Source of the DNA: Nostoc foliaceum FACHB-393
Lineage (GTDB): Bacteria > Cyanobacteriota > Cyanobacteriia > Cyanobacteriales > Nostocaceae
NCBI RefSeq assembly: GCF_014698505.1
Contig: NZ_JACJTD010000055.1
Span: 1-47,175 of the forward strand
DNA length: 47,175 nt
Direction of reading: 5' to 3'
The first letter of the stretch is position 1. Each line of letters begins with the position of its first letter. The translations under genes were made by a program, and so were the position numbers. Shown piece after piece: positions 25,796 to 34,218 of the stretch. Under the pieces are notes generated by a model. The model was not told the DNA's origin. It did not search any database and was given only the letters and a program-made list of their open reading frames with translations.

Positions 25796-26941
25796 ATGTC
25801 TACCAATCATCTACTAGAAATTAACCAATACGGTCAAAGTATCTGGATGGATAATTTGAGCCGTGACATTATTCAATCAGGCGAACTTAAAGACCTAGTT
25901 GAAAATCAAGGTATCTCTGGGATTACCTCTAACCCAGCTATCTTTGAGAAAGCGATCGCAGGTAACGTCATTTATGATGCCGATATAGAAGCCGGAGTTC
26001 GCGCTGATTTACCGACATACAAAATTTACGAATCGCTAGTTTTTGCAGATATCCGTAATGCTTGTGATATTTTACGCCCTGTTTATGAAGCCTCGAATAG
26101 ACTAGATGGTTATGTGAGTATCGAAGTCCCACCAACTATCGCCCATGATACTGAAGCAACAATAACCGAAGCCCGGCGATATTTCCAAGAGATTGGTCGG
26201 GAAAATCTGATGATTAAAATTCCCGGCACAGAACCTGGTTTGCCAGCAGTGGAGCAGGTAATAGCCGAAGGGATGAATGTTAATATCACGTTGCTGTTTT
26301 CTGTAGAAAGCTACGTAAACACAGCTTGGGCTTATATTCGTGGCTTAGAAAAACGGTTGGCTGAAGGTAAAGACATTAGTAGAATTGCTTCAGTCGCTAG
26401 CTTCTTCCTCAGCCGGATCGATAGCAACATTGATGCCAAAATTGATGCTAAGTTGAAGAAAGGCGTTGATGATATTTCTGTGGAAGCAAAGCTAAGAGCT
26501 GTTAAAGGAAAAGTAGCGATCGCTAACGCTAAGATTGCGTACCAGGAATACAAGAAAATTATTGAGAGCGATCGTTGGCAAGCCTTGGCAGCAAAAGGAG
26601 CTACAGTACAGCGGTTACTTTGGGCTAGTACCAGCACCAAAGACCCCAACTACAACGACGTGATGTATATCGAAGAGTTGGTAGGCCCTGATACCGTTAA
26701 CACCGTACCACCAGCGACGATTAAAGCTTGTGCCGATCATTGTAACGTAGGCGATCGCTTAGAAACAGATGTAGATAAAGCTTACACGCTGATCGAAAAC
26801 CTCAAAGATCCGGACATCAACATCGATCTCAATGCCGTAATGGATGAACTGTTAGTTGAAGGTATTGACAAGTTCATTCAGCCCTTCCAGTCCTTGATGA
26901 ACTCTTTAGAAGACAAGATCAAGGTATTGTCGCCAGTGTAG
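25796..26941 (+). CDS. tal: Transaldolase
   Basis: Transfers a dihydroxyacetone unit between sedoheptulose-7-phosphate and glyceraldehyde-3-phosphate in the non-oxidative pentose phosphate pathway. The N-terminus has SIWMDNLSRDIIQSGELKDL and GISGITSNPAIFEKAI, a family signature. The Schiff-base lysine is Lys141 in MIKIPGT; NVNITLLFSVESY and VASFFLSRIDSNID follow. The chosen ATG gives 381 residues, the usual size of the cyanobacterial enzyme; the frame is open upstream to a TTG at 25742 but those residues do not look conserved. It lies between fbp and zwf and probably supplies pentose phosphate carbon in the dark and in heterocysts. Confidence 0.95.
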   Translation: MSTNHLLEINQYGQSIWMDNLSRDIIQSGELKDLVENQGISGITSNPAIFEKAIAGNVIYDADIEAGVRADLPTYKIYESLVFADIRNACDILRPVYEASNRLDGYVSIEVPPTIAHDTEATITEARRYFQEIGRENLMIKIPGTEPGLPAVEQVIAEGMNVNITLLFSVESYVNTAWAYIRGLEKRLAEGKDISRIASVASFFLSRIDSNIDAKIDAKLKKGVDDISVEAKLRAVKGKVAIANAKIAYQEYKKIIESDRWQALAAKGATVQRLLWASTSTKDPNYNDVMYIEELVGPDTVNTVPPATIKACADHCNVGDRLETDVDKAYTLIENLKDPDINIDLNAVMDELLVEGIDKFIQPFQSLMNSLEDKIKVLSPV

Positions 26942-27098
26942 GGACTGGGTATTGGGGAGTGGGGAGATGAGGGAGACAAGGGGACAAGGGGACAAGGAGA
27001 ATAACCAATGCCCAGTGTCCCATGCCCAATCCCCCATGCCCGATGCCCAATCCCAAGTCCCCAATCTCAAAACCCCTAATCCAAAATCCAAAATTCCT
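26942..27098 (+). repeat. Heptamer-type repeat spacer between tal and zwf
   Basis: Runs of GGGGACAAGGGGACAAGG are followed by CCCAATGCCCAGTGTCCC-like units repeated about ten times (CCCATGCCCAATCCCCCATG and similar). This purine-rich then pyrimidine-rich order lets the two halves pair. The spacer is open in the zwf frame from 26952, which can mislead gene callers into a 49-residue extension. Confidence 0.85.
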
Positions 27099-28628
27099 AT
27101 GGTCAGTCTGCTAGAAAATCCCTTGCGCGTTGGTCTGCAACAACAAGGGATGCCCGAACCTCAGATTATAGTTATCTTTGGCGCTTCTGGTGATCTCACC
27201 TGGCGCAAACTAGTGCCAGCACTTTACAAATTGCGGCGAGAACGGCGTATTCCGCCAGAAACTACTATTGTCGGCGTAGCGCGTCGAGAGTGGAGCCATG
27301 AATACTTCCGTGAACAAATGCAGAAGGGCATGGAAGAGGCACATCCTGATGTCGATTTAGGGGAACTTTGGCAAGACTTCTCTCAAGGACTGTTCTACAG
27401 TCCTGGGGATATAGACAACCCCGAAAGCTACCAAAAACTGAAAACCTTATTGAGTGAATTAGACGAAAAACGGGGCACGCGAGGCAATCGCATGTTCTAC
27501 CTCTCAGTAGCCCCTTCATTCTTTCCCGAAGCTATTAAGCAGCTAGGAAGCGGCGGGATGCTAGAAGATCCTTACAAACATCGTCTAGTAATTGAAAAAC
27601 CCTTTGGTCGGGACTTGGCCTCTGCCCAAAGTCTTAACCAAGTAGTACAGAAATATTGCAAAGAACATCAAGTATACCGTATTGACCACTACTTAGGTAA
27701 AGAAACAGTCCAGAATTTGCTGGTGTTTCGCTTTGCCAATGCGATTTTTGAACCCTTGTGGAATCGTCAATTTGTTGACCACGTGCAAATTACCGTGGCA
27801 GAAACCGTGGGAGTGGAAGACCGGGCTGGCTACTATGAAAGCGCTGGCGCACTACGGGATATGTTGCAAAATCACCTCATGCAACTTTACTGCCTAACGG
27901 CGATGGAAGCACCCAACGCAATGGATGCCGATAGTATCCGCACAGAAAAAGTGAAGGTACTCCAAGCTACTCGTTTAGCTGATGTTCACAATTTGTCGCG
28001 GTCAGCAGTCCGTGGTCAGTACAGTGCTGGCTGGATGAAAGGTCAAGCAGTGCCAGGGTATCGGACAGAACCAGGCGTTGACCCGAACTCCACCACACCG
28101 ACCTATGTAGCGATGAAGTTTTTGGTGGATAACTGGCGCTGGAAAGGTGTTCCTTTCTACTTGCGTACCGGAAAGCGGATGCCGAAAAAAGTGAGTGAGA
28201 TTTCGATTCACTTCCGCGAAGTTCCGTCTCGGATGTTCCAATCTGCCGCCCAACAGACCAACGCCAATATTTTGACGATGCGGATTCAGCCAAATGAAGG
28301 TATTTCCTTGCGTTTTGATGTCAAAATGCCTGGGGCCGAATTCCGCACTCGTTCCGTTGACATGGACTTTAGTTATGGTTCCTTTGGCATCCAAGCAACA
28401 TCTGATGCCTACGATCGCTTATTCCTTGATTGTATGATGGGCGATCAAACATTGTTTACACGGGCGGATGAAGTAGAAGCAGCCTGGCAGGTAGTAACAC
28501 CAGCTCTTTCCGTTTGGGATGCACCCGCTGATCCTACTACTATTCCTCAGTATGAAGCCGGTACTTGGGAACCAGCAGAAGCAGAATTCTTAATTAACCA
28601 GGATGGTCGTCGCTGGCGCAGACTCTAG
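27099..28628 (+). CDS. zwf: Glucose-6-phosphate 1-dehydrogenase
   Basis: First enzyme of the oxidative pentose phosphate pathway; oxidises glucose-6-phosphate to 6-phosphogluconolactone with NADP+. The dinucleotide motif is GASGDLTWRKLVPALY (residues 28-43) and the active-site signature RIDHYLGKE starts at about residue 194. The C-terminal half has YLRTGKRMPKKVSEI and NEGISLRFDVKMPG. ATG 27099 gives 509 residues, the expected cyanobacterial size, and the repeat-coded upstream frame is excluded. It is followed by its partner opcA. Cyanobacterial Zwf is redox-controlled through thioredoxin, with OpcA as the allosteric partner. Confidence 0.97.
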   Translation: MVSLLENPLRVGLQQQGMPEPQIIVIFGASGDLTWRKLVPALYKLRRERRIPPETTIVGVARREWSHEYFREQMQKGMEEAHPDVDLGELWQDFSQGLFYSPGDIDNPESYQKLKTLLSELDEKRGTRGNRMFYLSVAPSFFPEAIKQLGSGGMLEDPYKHRLVIEKPFGRDLASAQSLNQVVQKYCKEHQVYRIDHYLGKETVQNLLVFRFANAIFEPLWNRQFVDHVQITVAETVGVEDRAGYYESAGALRDMLQNHLMQLYCLTAMEAPNAMDADSIRTEKVKVLQATRLADVHNLSRSAVRGQYSAGWMKGQAVPGYRTEPGVDPNSTTPTYVAMKFLVDNWRWKGVPFYLRTGKRMPKKVSEISIHFREVPSRMFQSAAQQTNANILTMRIQPNEGISLRFDVKMPGAEFRTRSVDMDFSYGSFGIQATSDAYDRLFLDCMMGDQTLFTRADEVEAAWQVVTPALSVWDAPADPTTIPQYEAGTWEPAEAEFLINQDGRRWRRL

Positions 28629-28867
28629 AAAGTTAGGAGTGGTGAGTTAGGAGTGATGAGTTATCGGTGATAAATTATGAGTAATAAGTTATAAATTATG
28701 AGTTTTTGAGTTAAGAATTTCAGTTCTTTTAACTCCAAACTCTTAACTTTAACTCCTAACTTTTAACTCTTGTACAGACGCGATTCGTCGCGTCTCTCCT
28801 AACTCCTAACTCCTAATTTCTAATTTCTAAATTATTCAACAAACAAAGCTGACAACTCAAAACTACT
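28629..28867 (+). repeat. Repeat-filled spacer between zwf and opcA
   Basis: Multiple GAGTTAGGAGTGATGAGTTA units are followed by complementary AACTCCTAACTTTTAACTC units, plus a small hairpin AGACGCGA-TTCG-TCGCGTCT (28776-28795), a known Nostoc dispersed motif. The two halves are complementary and could form a long hairpin in the transcript. The spacer ends 5 bp before the opcA ATG region with no strong Shine-Dalgarno. Confidence 0.8.
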
Positions 28868-30235
28868 ATGGCTCTCCAAGCTTCTACAATTTTTTCACTC
28901 CAGGCACCGAAAGATATTTCGCTGAACGAAATAGATGCGGAACTGAACCAAATTTGGCAAAGTTACGGTATTACTGGCGAGGACGGTGGGCTTCCGAGTG
29001 CTACTAGGGCAACAACATTTACTTTAGTGGTCTACGAACCAGAAGAAACTCAGTATTTGTTGGCTGCTTTGGGATTTTACAATGGCCCAATTGATGGGAT
29101 TTTAGGGCCACAAATGGCAGCAGCATTGCGAGAAGTACAAAAGAAACATAATCTACCAGAAACCGGAACACCAACACTTGAAACTCTCACTGTATTACGA
29201 GAAGAATTCGCTAAAGGTCAGCGAAGTGGTTCTGTAGGAGAACATCCTGCTGGTGGGTTAAATAGTGGCAGCCCCAGAATTGCCGATGAAATCGCTCTCC
29301 GCAATCCCTGCCGCATCATTGCGTTATTTCCTATTGCTGGCGAAGATGAAGGGGTTAAAGCTCAAGTTTCTGCCTATTGCCCCATCCAAAAGCAATCGTC
29401 AAGCACACTTATCTGCTGCGAATACATCACTCTCAGTGGTACTGCTGCTGCCTTAGAACGCATCGGTGGCATGATTCCAGCATTGTTGATTGGCGGCTTG
29501 CCGAAGTTTCTCTGGTGGAAGGCAACGCCAGACCCTAACAACAGTTTATTCAAGCGTCTAGCAGCAGTCTGCAATAATGTCATTGTAGATTCTTGCAACT
29601 TTAACGAGCCAGAAAGTGATTTACTCCGCCTACAAGAGTTGGTAGAAACGGGTGTACCTTTAGCTGACTTGAACTGGCGTCGCCTCGCATCATGGCAGGA
29701 ATTGACAGCTGAAGCTTACGACTCACCTAAGCGTCGCGCCGCCCTCAAAGAGATTGACCGGGTTACGATTGATTACGAAAAAGGCAACCCTGCTCAAGCT
29801 TTGCTGTTTTTGGGTTGGCTGGCAAGTCGGTTGGAATGGCAGCCAGTCTCTTATCAAAAGGAAAGCGGTGATTATGACATCACTCGCATCCGTTTTATAG
29901 CTCAAGACCAGCGACAAGTAGAAGCGGAGTTAGCAGGAGTTCCGGTTGCTGATGTGGGCGATATTGTTGGTGACTTGATTGCCTTACGCCTCAGTTCAAC
30001 AAATCCGAAGGCAGACTGTGGTACAGTTATTTGCTCGGAGACTGGTGGTTGTATGCGGATGGAAACCCACGGTGGTGCCCAATCTGCCGGTCTGTTTCAA
30101 CAGGTGACTTCACTTTCGGAACAAAAGGCGGAAGCATTGCTGAGTCAGCAGGTACAACGCTGGGGCCGCGAGTCACTTTTTGAAGAAAGCCTGGGAGTGA
30201 CAGCAAATATTTTCAAATTGGCAACTAATAGTTAG
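28868..30235 (+). CDS. opcA: Glucose-6-phosphate dehydrogenase assembly/effector protein OpcA
   Basis: OpcA promotes oligomerisation and activation of G6PDH in cyanobacteria and is required for full Zwf activity. Product of 455 residues. Near the N-terminus is a peptidoglycan-binding-like helical module (ALGFYNGPIDGILGPQMAAA, about residues 66-100). The rest is the OpcA domain, with NPCRIIALFP, PALLIGGLPKFLWWKATPDP, LNWRRLASWQELTAEAYDSP and a C-terminal Cys pair region (DCGTVICSETGGCMRM). It is the last gene of the fbp-tal-zwf-opcA block and is followed 40 bp later by a terminator. Confidence 0.95.
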   Translation: MALQASTIFSLQAPKDISLNEIDAELNQIWQSYGITGEDGGLPSATRATTFTLVVYEPEETQYLLAALGFYNGPIDGILGPQMAAALREVQKKHNLPETGTPTLETLTVLREEFAKGQRSGSVGEHPAGGLNSGSPRIADEIALRNPCRIIALFPIAGEDEGVKAQVSAYCPIQKQSSSTLICCEYITLSGTAAALERIGGMIPALLIGGLPKFLWWKATPDPNNSLFKRLAAVCNNVIVDSCNFNEPESDLLRLQELVETGVPLADLNWRRLASWQELTAEAYDSPKRRAALKEIDRVTIDYEKGNPAQALLFLGWLASRLEWQPVSYQKESGDYDITRIRFIAQDQRQVEAELAGVPVADVGDIVGDLIALRLSSTNPKADCGTVICSETGGCMRMETHGGAQSAGLFQQVTSLSEQKAEALLSQQVQRWGRESLFEESLGVTANIFKLATNS

Positions 30236-30274
30236 CTTCGCCTACAAAGAATAAAAGTTACCAAAATCAAATAC

Positions 30275-30319
30275 AACCCCTCAAAATTTTTGGAATATCC
30301 AGAAACTTTGAGGGGTTTT
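30275..30319 (+). terminator. Rho-independent terminator after opcA
   Basis: AACCCCTCAAA (30275-30285) and TTTGAGGGGTT (30307-30317) are perfect 11-nt complements with a 21-nt loop. The descending arm ends in TTTTG. It lies 39 bp past the opcA stop and closes the pentose phosphate block. Confidence 0.85.
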
Positions 30320-30488
30320 GTATACAGAATTTTTTCAAAAATCAAATTGAATTGCTATATTAAGGTGGTCGAACTCACGTTTGCTCAACAAACTAGTTAA
30401 TATCATGTTCAGATGATATTAATCTGGCAATTTGGGATTTTAGATTTTAGATTTCTCCTTTAATCCAAAACAATTGCATAGCTCCTGA

Positions 30489-31154
30489 CTAATAAATCAC
30501 TATCTGAGGTTGCTCAATTGTGCCATCAGGCATGATAGTATCCCGAAACTTCGCATAAATCAGCTTTGTCTCCCAAAGGTTTGCCTTACTCAAGTTTGCC
30601 TTGGTTAAATTTGCCCATGTCAAATCTGCACCAGTTAAGTTGGCCTCAGTCAAATTAGCTTCTAGTAATTTTGCTCCACATAACTTTGCTCCTGTGAGAT
30701 TTGCAAAACTTAAGTTAGCTTCAATCAGCGATGCTTCAATTAAATTGGCTTTACTTAGGTCTGCTTCTCTCAAATCCACATCACACAAAGAAGCACCCCA
30801 AAGATTACTACCTATGAATTTCACCCGCCATAAAAATGTTCCGCACAAATTTGCTCTTTTTAAATCAGCATTAATCAAATTAGCTTCACACAAAGATGCT
30901 TCATACAAATTAGCATCATGTAAGCTAGCTTGCATCAAATTTGCGCCACTTAAATTAGCACGAGTGAGGACACAGCCACACAGATTTGCATCACGCAAAT
31001 CCGCGCCTATGAAGTTAACACCACTTAAATCAATTCCTTTTAAGTCGATTCCACTCAAGTCACATCCACTGAAATCTCGGCGCTGAAAATATTTATTTGT
31101 GATTTGACTTAATACAAATTCTTGTTTATCAGCATAATTTTTCATGGTATTCAC
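30489..31154 (-). CDS. Pentapeptide-repeat protein
   Basis: 221 residues. After ~28 N-terminal residues the protein is continuous A(D/N)LxX pentapeptides (DLSGI DLKGI DLSGV, NLCGC, NLSGA, NLTGA DLTWA) to about residue 205, which fold as a right-handed quadrilateral beta-helix. No signal peptide or membrane span, so cytoplasmic. Such proteins are abundant in Nostoc and mostly of unknown function; a few mimic DNA or organise thylakoid or glycolipid export. The start ATG is followed by a short polar leader. It stands alone downstream of fraE on the same strand with a 259-bp gap. Confidence 0.92.
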   Translation of the reverse strand: MNTMKNYADKQEFVLSQITNKYFQRRDFSGCDLSGIDLKGIDLSGVNFIGADLRDANLCGCVLTRANLSGANLMQASLHDANLYEASLCEANLINADLKRANLCGTFLWRVKFIGSNLWGASLCDVDLREADLSKANLIEASLIEANLSFANLTGAKLCGAKLLEANLTEANLTGADLTWANLTKANLSKANLWETKLIYAKFRDTIMPDGTIEQPQIVIY

Positions 31155-31413
31155 CTCTGGGTTTAATGTATCTCAAAGGTCGAGTGTGGTAGTTACCGTA
31201 TATTGAGAGTACACCCCAAATGGATATCAGCTGAGTAAATAATCAACAATAAATTCCCAAAAAATCGCCAATCGCTTGAAAATACGCTTTTTAAGTGGTT
31301 TTTAAAACAAAAAATGCTGACATAAGTCAGGAAATATTCATACAACAGGAGTCATTCAATTTTAGATTTTGAATTTTGATGAAGCAGCGTGGTGGCTTCC
31401 CCATGTCTAATTA

Positions 31414-32193
31414 CTAAAATTCGCGTTGTGAGAAGATAAAAATAGCGATCGCTAACAACATGGCACTATAAACTAAGCCATAGCCAGCATTTGTAATCAG
31501 TGCAGTTGTGTCAGGTAGTGCTTGCAGACCATAAACGGCATCATTTTTCAAATCTAATCGAGATAAATCTGGCAAAATGAGAAACAAACCTTGGGTTAAA
31601 CGTTCCATACCAGGGTTACGGCTAAGACGGCCAAGTTGTACTAAATCTTGAGTAATATTTCCGATTAGATATACCGCAAAGGTTAAAACAGTCGCTAACA
31701 GTGAACCAGTAAAAACACCGAAGGTAATAGCCATAGCGGTGATTAATGACAACTGTAATAATAAGAAAATTGCCGCAATTAAAATGCTCGCCGTTGGATG
31801 AGGGATATTACCAAATTGCAGAAAGACTAGATAAATTGCTGTCATCGTGGCGATAAGTACAGCTAGTACTGCGGATAAACCCAAGTATTTGCCGATAATA
31901 ATTTCGCTGCGGCTTACAGGTTTAGCAACTAACACCAAAATAGTGCGTTTTTCAATTTCTTTATTAACTAGTCCCGTACCAATAAATATCGTTACAATTA
32001 ACCCGATGGCATTCATCGCCGCCATCCCAAAGTCTAAAAACATTTTGTCTTCAGCCGTTGCTGCAAATTCAGGAAGGACGCGGAAGGCAGTGGCGAGTAT
32101 TAGCGCATAAAAACCAATAATATATAAGATGCGATCGCGTACCACTTCCTGAAACACATTCTTTGCCAATACAAAAATTCTGTTATTAGTCAT
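31414..32193 (-). CDS. fraE: Filament-integrity ABC-2-type permease FraE
   Basis: 259-residue integral membrane protein with about six spans and the ABC-2 permease hallmark VNKEIEKRTILVLVAKPVSRSEIIIGKYLG cut here as RTILVLVAKPVSRSEIIIGK between spans 2 and 3. Its order and size after fraC and fraD match Anabaena fraC-fraD-fraE. There, fra mutants fragment under nitrogen deprivation and are impaired in cell-to-cell transfer or heterocyst maturation. No ATPase partner is adjacent. It starts 65 bp after the fraD stop, likely one operon. Confidence 0.85.
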   Translation of the reverse strand: MTNNRIFVLAKNVFQEVVRDRILYIIGFYALILATAFRVLPEFAATAEDKMFLDFGMAAMNAIGLIVTIFIGTGLVNKEIEKRTILVLVAKPVSRSEIIIGKYLGLSAVLAVLIATMTAIYLVFLQFGNIPHPTASILIAAIFLLLQLSLITAMAITFGVFTGSLLATVLTFAVYLIGNITQDLVQLGRLSRNPGMERLTQGLFLILPDLSRLDLKNDAVYGLQALPDTTALITNAGYGLVYSAMLLAIAIFIFSQREF

Positions 32194-32258
32194 TTGTCAT
32201 TAGTCACTTGTACTGAGGGTAGTCGAAGTATTGGTAATTAGTTTTTTACCCTGCTCCC

Positions 32259-33266
32259 TTACTGCTGCGGAGGCGGTGATCCTGCAATAAGTTTACTGGC
32301 GCGATCGCATTCAATTTCTGCAACTGTAATCTTATTATCTGAATTGCTAGTTGCTGCAACTGGTTCAATCCGACAAGATTTTTTCAAGTAATAGCCCCGT
32401 GGATTAGAACTTGGCCCTATCCAAATACTTAATAAATCTAATATATATCCAGACTTAGTATTAGCTACACGCGGTTCAACGCGCCATAGTTCCTTTTCTT
32501 CATATTTCCCCAGGTTCTTTTGAATTACTCCCCTACCCAGAGTTCCTACCCGCTGTCTTGCATCCAGTAACCATTTTTCTACTTCTGACCAAGGTGTTGC
32601 AGCTATTTGTTCTACTACTATTGGTTGAAGTCTTTCTAAAATTACAACGCCGTTTCGTGGAATTTTTACTTGTTCTTCTGTTCTGACAACAATGGTACTA
32701 TTTTTAAAATTATCTGCCTGCAAACTGGGATATTGTCGTAACCAATTATCCATCACAAAGTAAAACTGAATCCAGCAACTTAGCAGCATACTACTAGCAA
32801 CTAAAACTATGATTCTTTGGCGATCTTGTGGTTTAGGGATTCGAGCCTTAGCGTCAGTATCACTTCCTTCAATAAATTCTGGTATTGCCGTAATTAGCGC
32901 TGAAATTGTCGGCCAAAAAATGATTGTTCTTGGCGTAATTACATCCTCTTGACTTCCAAATGCAAAAACACTCACTAAGAATCCAGTGATCACTGCCCCG
33001 ACTGGCATAAAAGTACCAGGAACCCTCAGAGGATCTTCAGTTGTATACCAAGCTGTGCCGGCAATTAAAAATAACCAACCAAAAAAAGCGATTATATCTT
33101 TGATATAACCTGTAGCAAAATATGAAGTTACCCAAGAAAAAACACTCAGATAAATAAATGTTTGCCAAGAATAAGCTTTGGGTGGAACTAATACCTTTCT
33201 AATTCCCGCGTAAAGCCCTTCCGCAAATTTAAAAACTCCAAATACATCTTTCAGTAGCGTATTCAT
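32259..33266 (-). CDS. fraD: Septal-junction protein FraD
   Basis: 335 residues. About five membrane spans occupy residues 35-190 (TFIYLSVFSWVTSYFATGYI; DIIAFFGWLFLIAGTAWY; VGAVITGFLVSVFAFG; TIIFWPTISALITAI; IIVLVASSMLLSCWIQFYFV). A soluble periplasmic domain of ~140 residues follows, with VILERLQPIVVEQIAATPWS. This five-span plus periplasmic-tail design and the position between fraC and fraE match FraD, which is needed for septal junction and nanopore formation. Identification rests on the gene order and architecture as well as sequence memory. Confidence 0.85.
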   Translation of the reverse strand: MNTLLKDVFGVFKFAEGLYAGIRKVLVPPKAYSWQTFIYLSVFSWVTSYFATGYIKDIIAFFGWLFLIAGTAWYTTEDPLRVPGTFMPVGAVITGFLVSVFAFGSQEDVITPRTIIFWPTISALITAIPEFIEGSDTDAKARIPKPQDRQRIIVLVASSMLLSCWIQFYFVMDNWLRQYPSLQADNFKNSTIVVRTEEQVKIPRNGVVILERLQPIVVEQIAATPWSEVEKWLLDARQRVGTLGRGVIQKNLGKYEEKELWRVEPRVANTKSGYILDLLSIWIGPSSNPRGYYLKKSCRIEPVAATSNSDNKITVAEIECDRASKLIAGSPPPQQ

Positions 33267-33326
33267 TGTATTCCCTCCCGATGATTAATTAATCACTAGT
33301 CTTCCTTTGAATTAAGTAAGATTTTG

Positions 33327-33866
33327 TTACTTTGAGCGAAACAATAAAATAATGGTTATAGCACTATAACTCAGAGAATTCGCTATTAATGTAGTAATTA
33401 CTAAATTACTACTTTGTAATTTAGCGCTGCTAAAAGTACGCCATCGCCGCCGTTGAGATGTTTGAGTCTCCTCTTCTTTTTTAGCAACTGGTTCACTCAA
33501 TGATAGTAGTAACACCCTTAAAATAAAAAATTTCATTATAAAAGTAGCAAAAAAAATTATAGAAGCGATTAAAATTATTAAAGTTTGTGTATTTGCTGAT
33601 TTAAAATTATTAAAAAGCATATAGTTAATCAATTCTGATTTCACCTGGATCGGCAACATTGGTTCTGTTACAAAAAATATGATCCAACCAATTACACTAG
33701 AAAATAGATTGATAGAAATCGCATAAAAAGTGCTAGTTTTTTTGTCAAATTTTAGTCGTTTGTGCAAAACATATGCTTCGATGGGGATGGCAATCAGTAC
33801 AAATAAAAAGTCAAACAGAATTCCACCAATAGGAAAAATCCTAGGAAGCATCCAATTTTCAGGCAT
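33327..33866 (-). CDS. fraC: Septal protein FraC
   Basis: 179 residues, the size of Anabaena FraC, with three or four membrane spans (GILFDFLFVLIAIPIEAYVL; FYAISINLFSSVIGWIIFFV; TLIILIASIIFFATFIMKFF; a C-terminal span near 155-175). FraC localises to intercellular septa and is needed for long filaments and intercellular molecular exchange. It is first gene of the operon, 60 bp before fraD; the promoter should lie within 33867-34000. Confidence 0.85.
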   Translation of the reverse strand: MPENWMLPRIFPIGGILFDFLFVLIAIPIEAYVLHKRLKFDKKTSTFYAISINLFSSVIGWIIFFVTEPMLPIQVKSELINYMLFNNFKSANTQTLIILIASIIFFATFIMKFFILRVLLLSLSEPVAKKEEETQTSQRRRWRTFSSAKLQSSNLVITTLIANSLSYSAITIILLFRSK

Positions 33867-34218
33867 AAATGGTCAAGGGTAAGGGTTAACTGTAGAGAGT
33901 ATAACTGGGATAGTGAGGGTGATGGGGGAAATTATAAAAAGGCATCGGGAAAACCCAATATTCTAAAGATGGGATGATAGACACCCCGATGCCGTTGACG
34001 GTTAACAGTTAACAGTCAACAGTCAACGTGAAATCCCCTTTTAGGCGTGGGAGTAGCTTAACTGATTGTTTTTGTCCTTGACTATGCTAGTTTGCCAGTA
34101 TTTCCTTATTGATATTATTAATACATCATACGGACGCACTAGTAGGGCAGTTTCTCTACCTAAGAGTACAAGACGTTAGGTAAGATTAAAGACTGCCATA
34201 GTTATAGCTTTTCGAGAA
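33867..34218. other. Divergent intergenic region, fraC / CobA-like gene
   Basis: About 350 bp. GGCATCGGG (33941-33949) and CCCGATGCC (33985-33993) form a 9-bp inverted repeat. It is followed by GTTGACGGTTAACAGTTAAC and CAGTCAACAGTCAACG (33994-34028), the same GTTGACT repeat type as in the MITE-like element at 23088. Both divergent promoters must lie here; none is identified. Confidence 0.5.

Noticed and set aside
26952..27098. N-terminal extension of Zwf by 49 residues
   Set aside because: The extension is translated heptamer repeat; ATG 27099 gives the normal 509-residue enzyme.
30601..31086. 161-codon plus-strand open frame opposite the pentapeptide-repeat gene
   Set aside because: Its repeated KFA/KLA pattern is the mirror of the pentapeptide code on the other strand.
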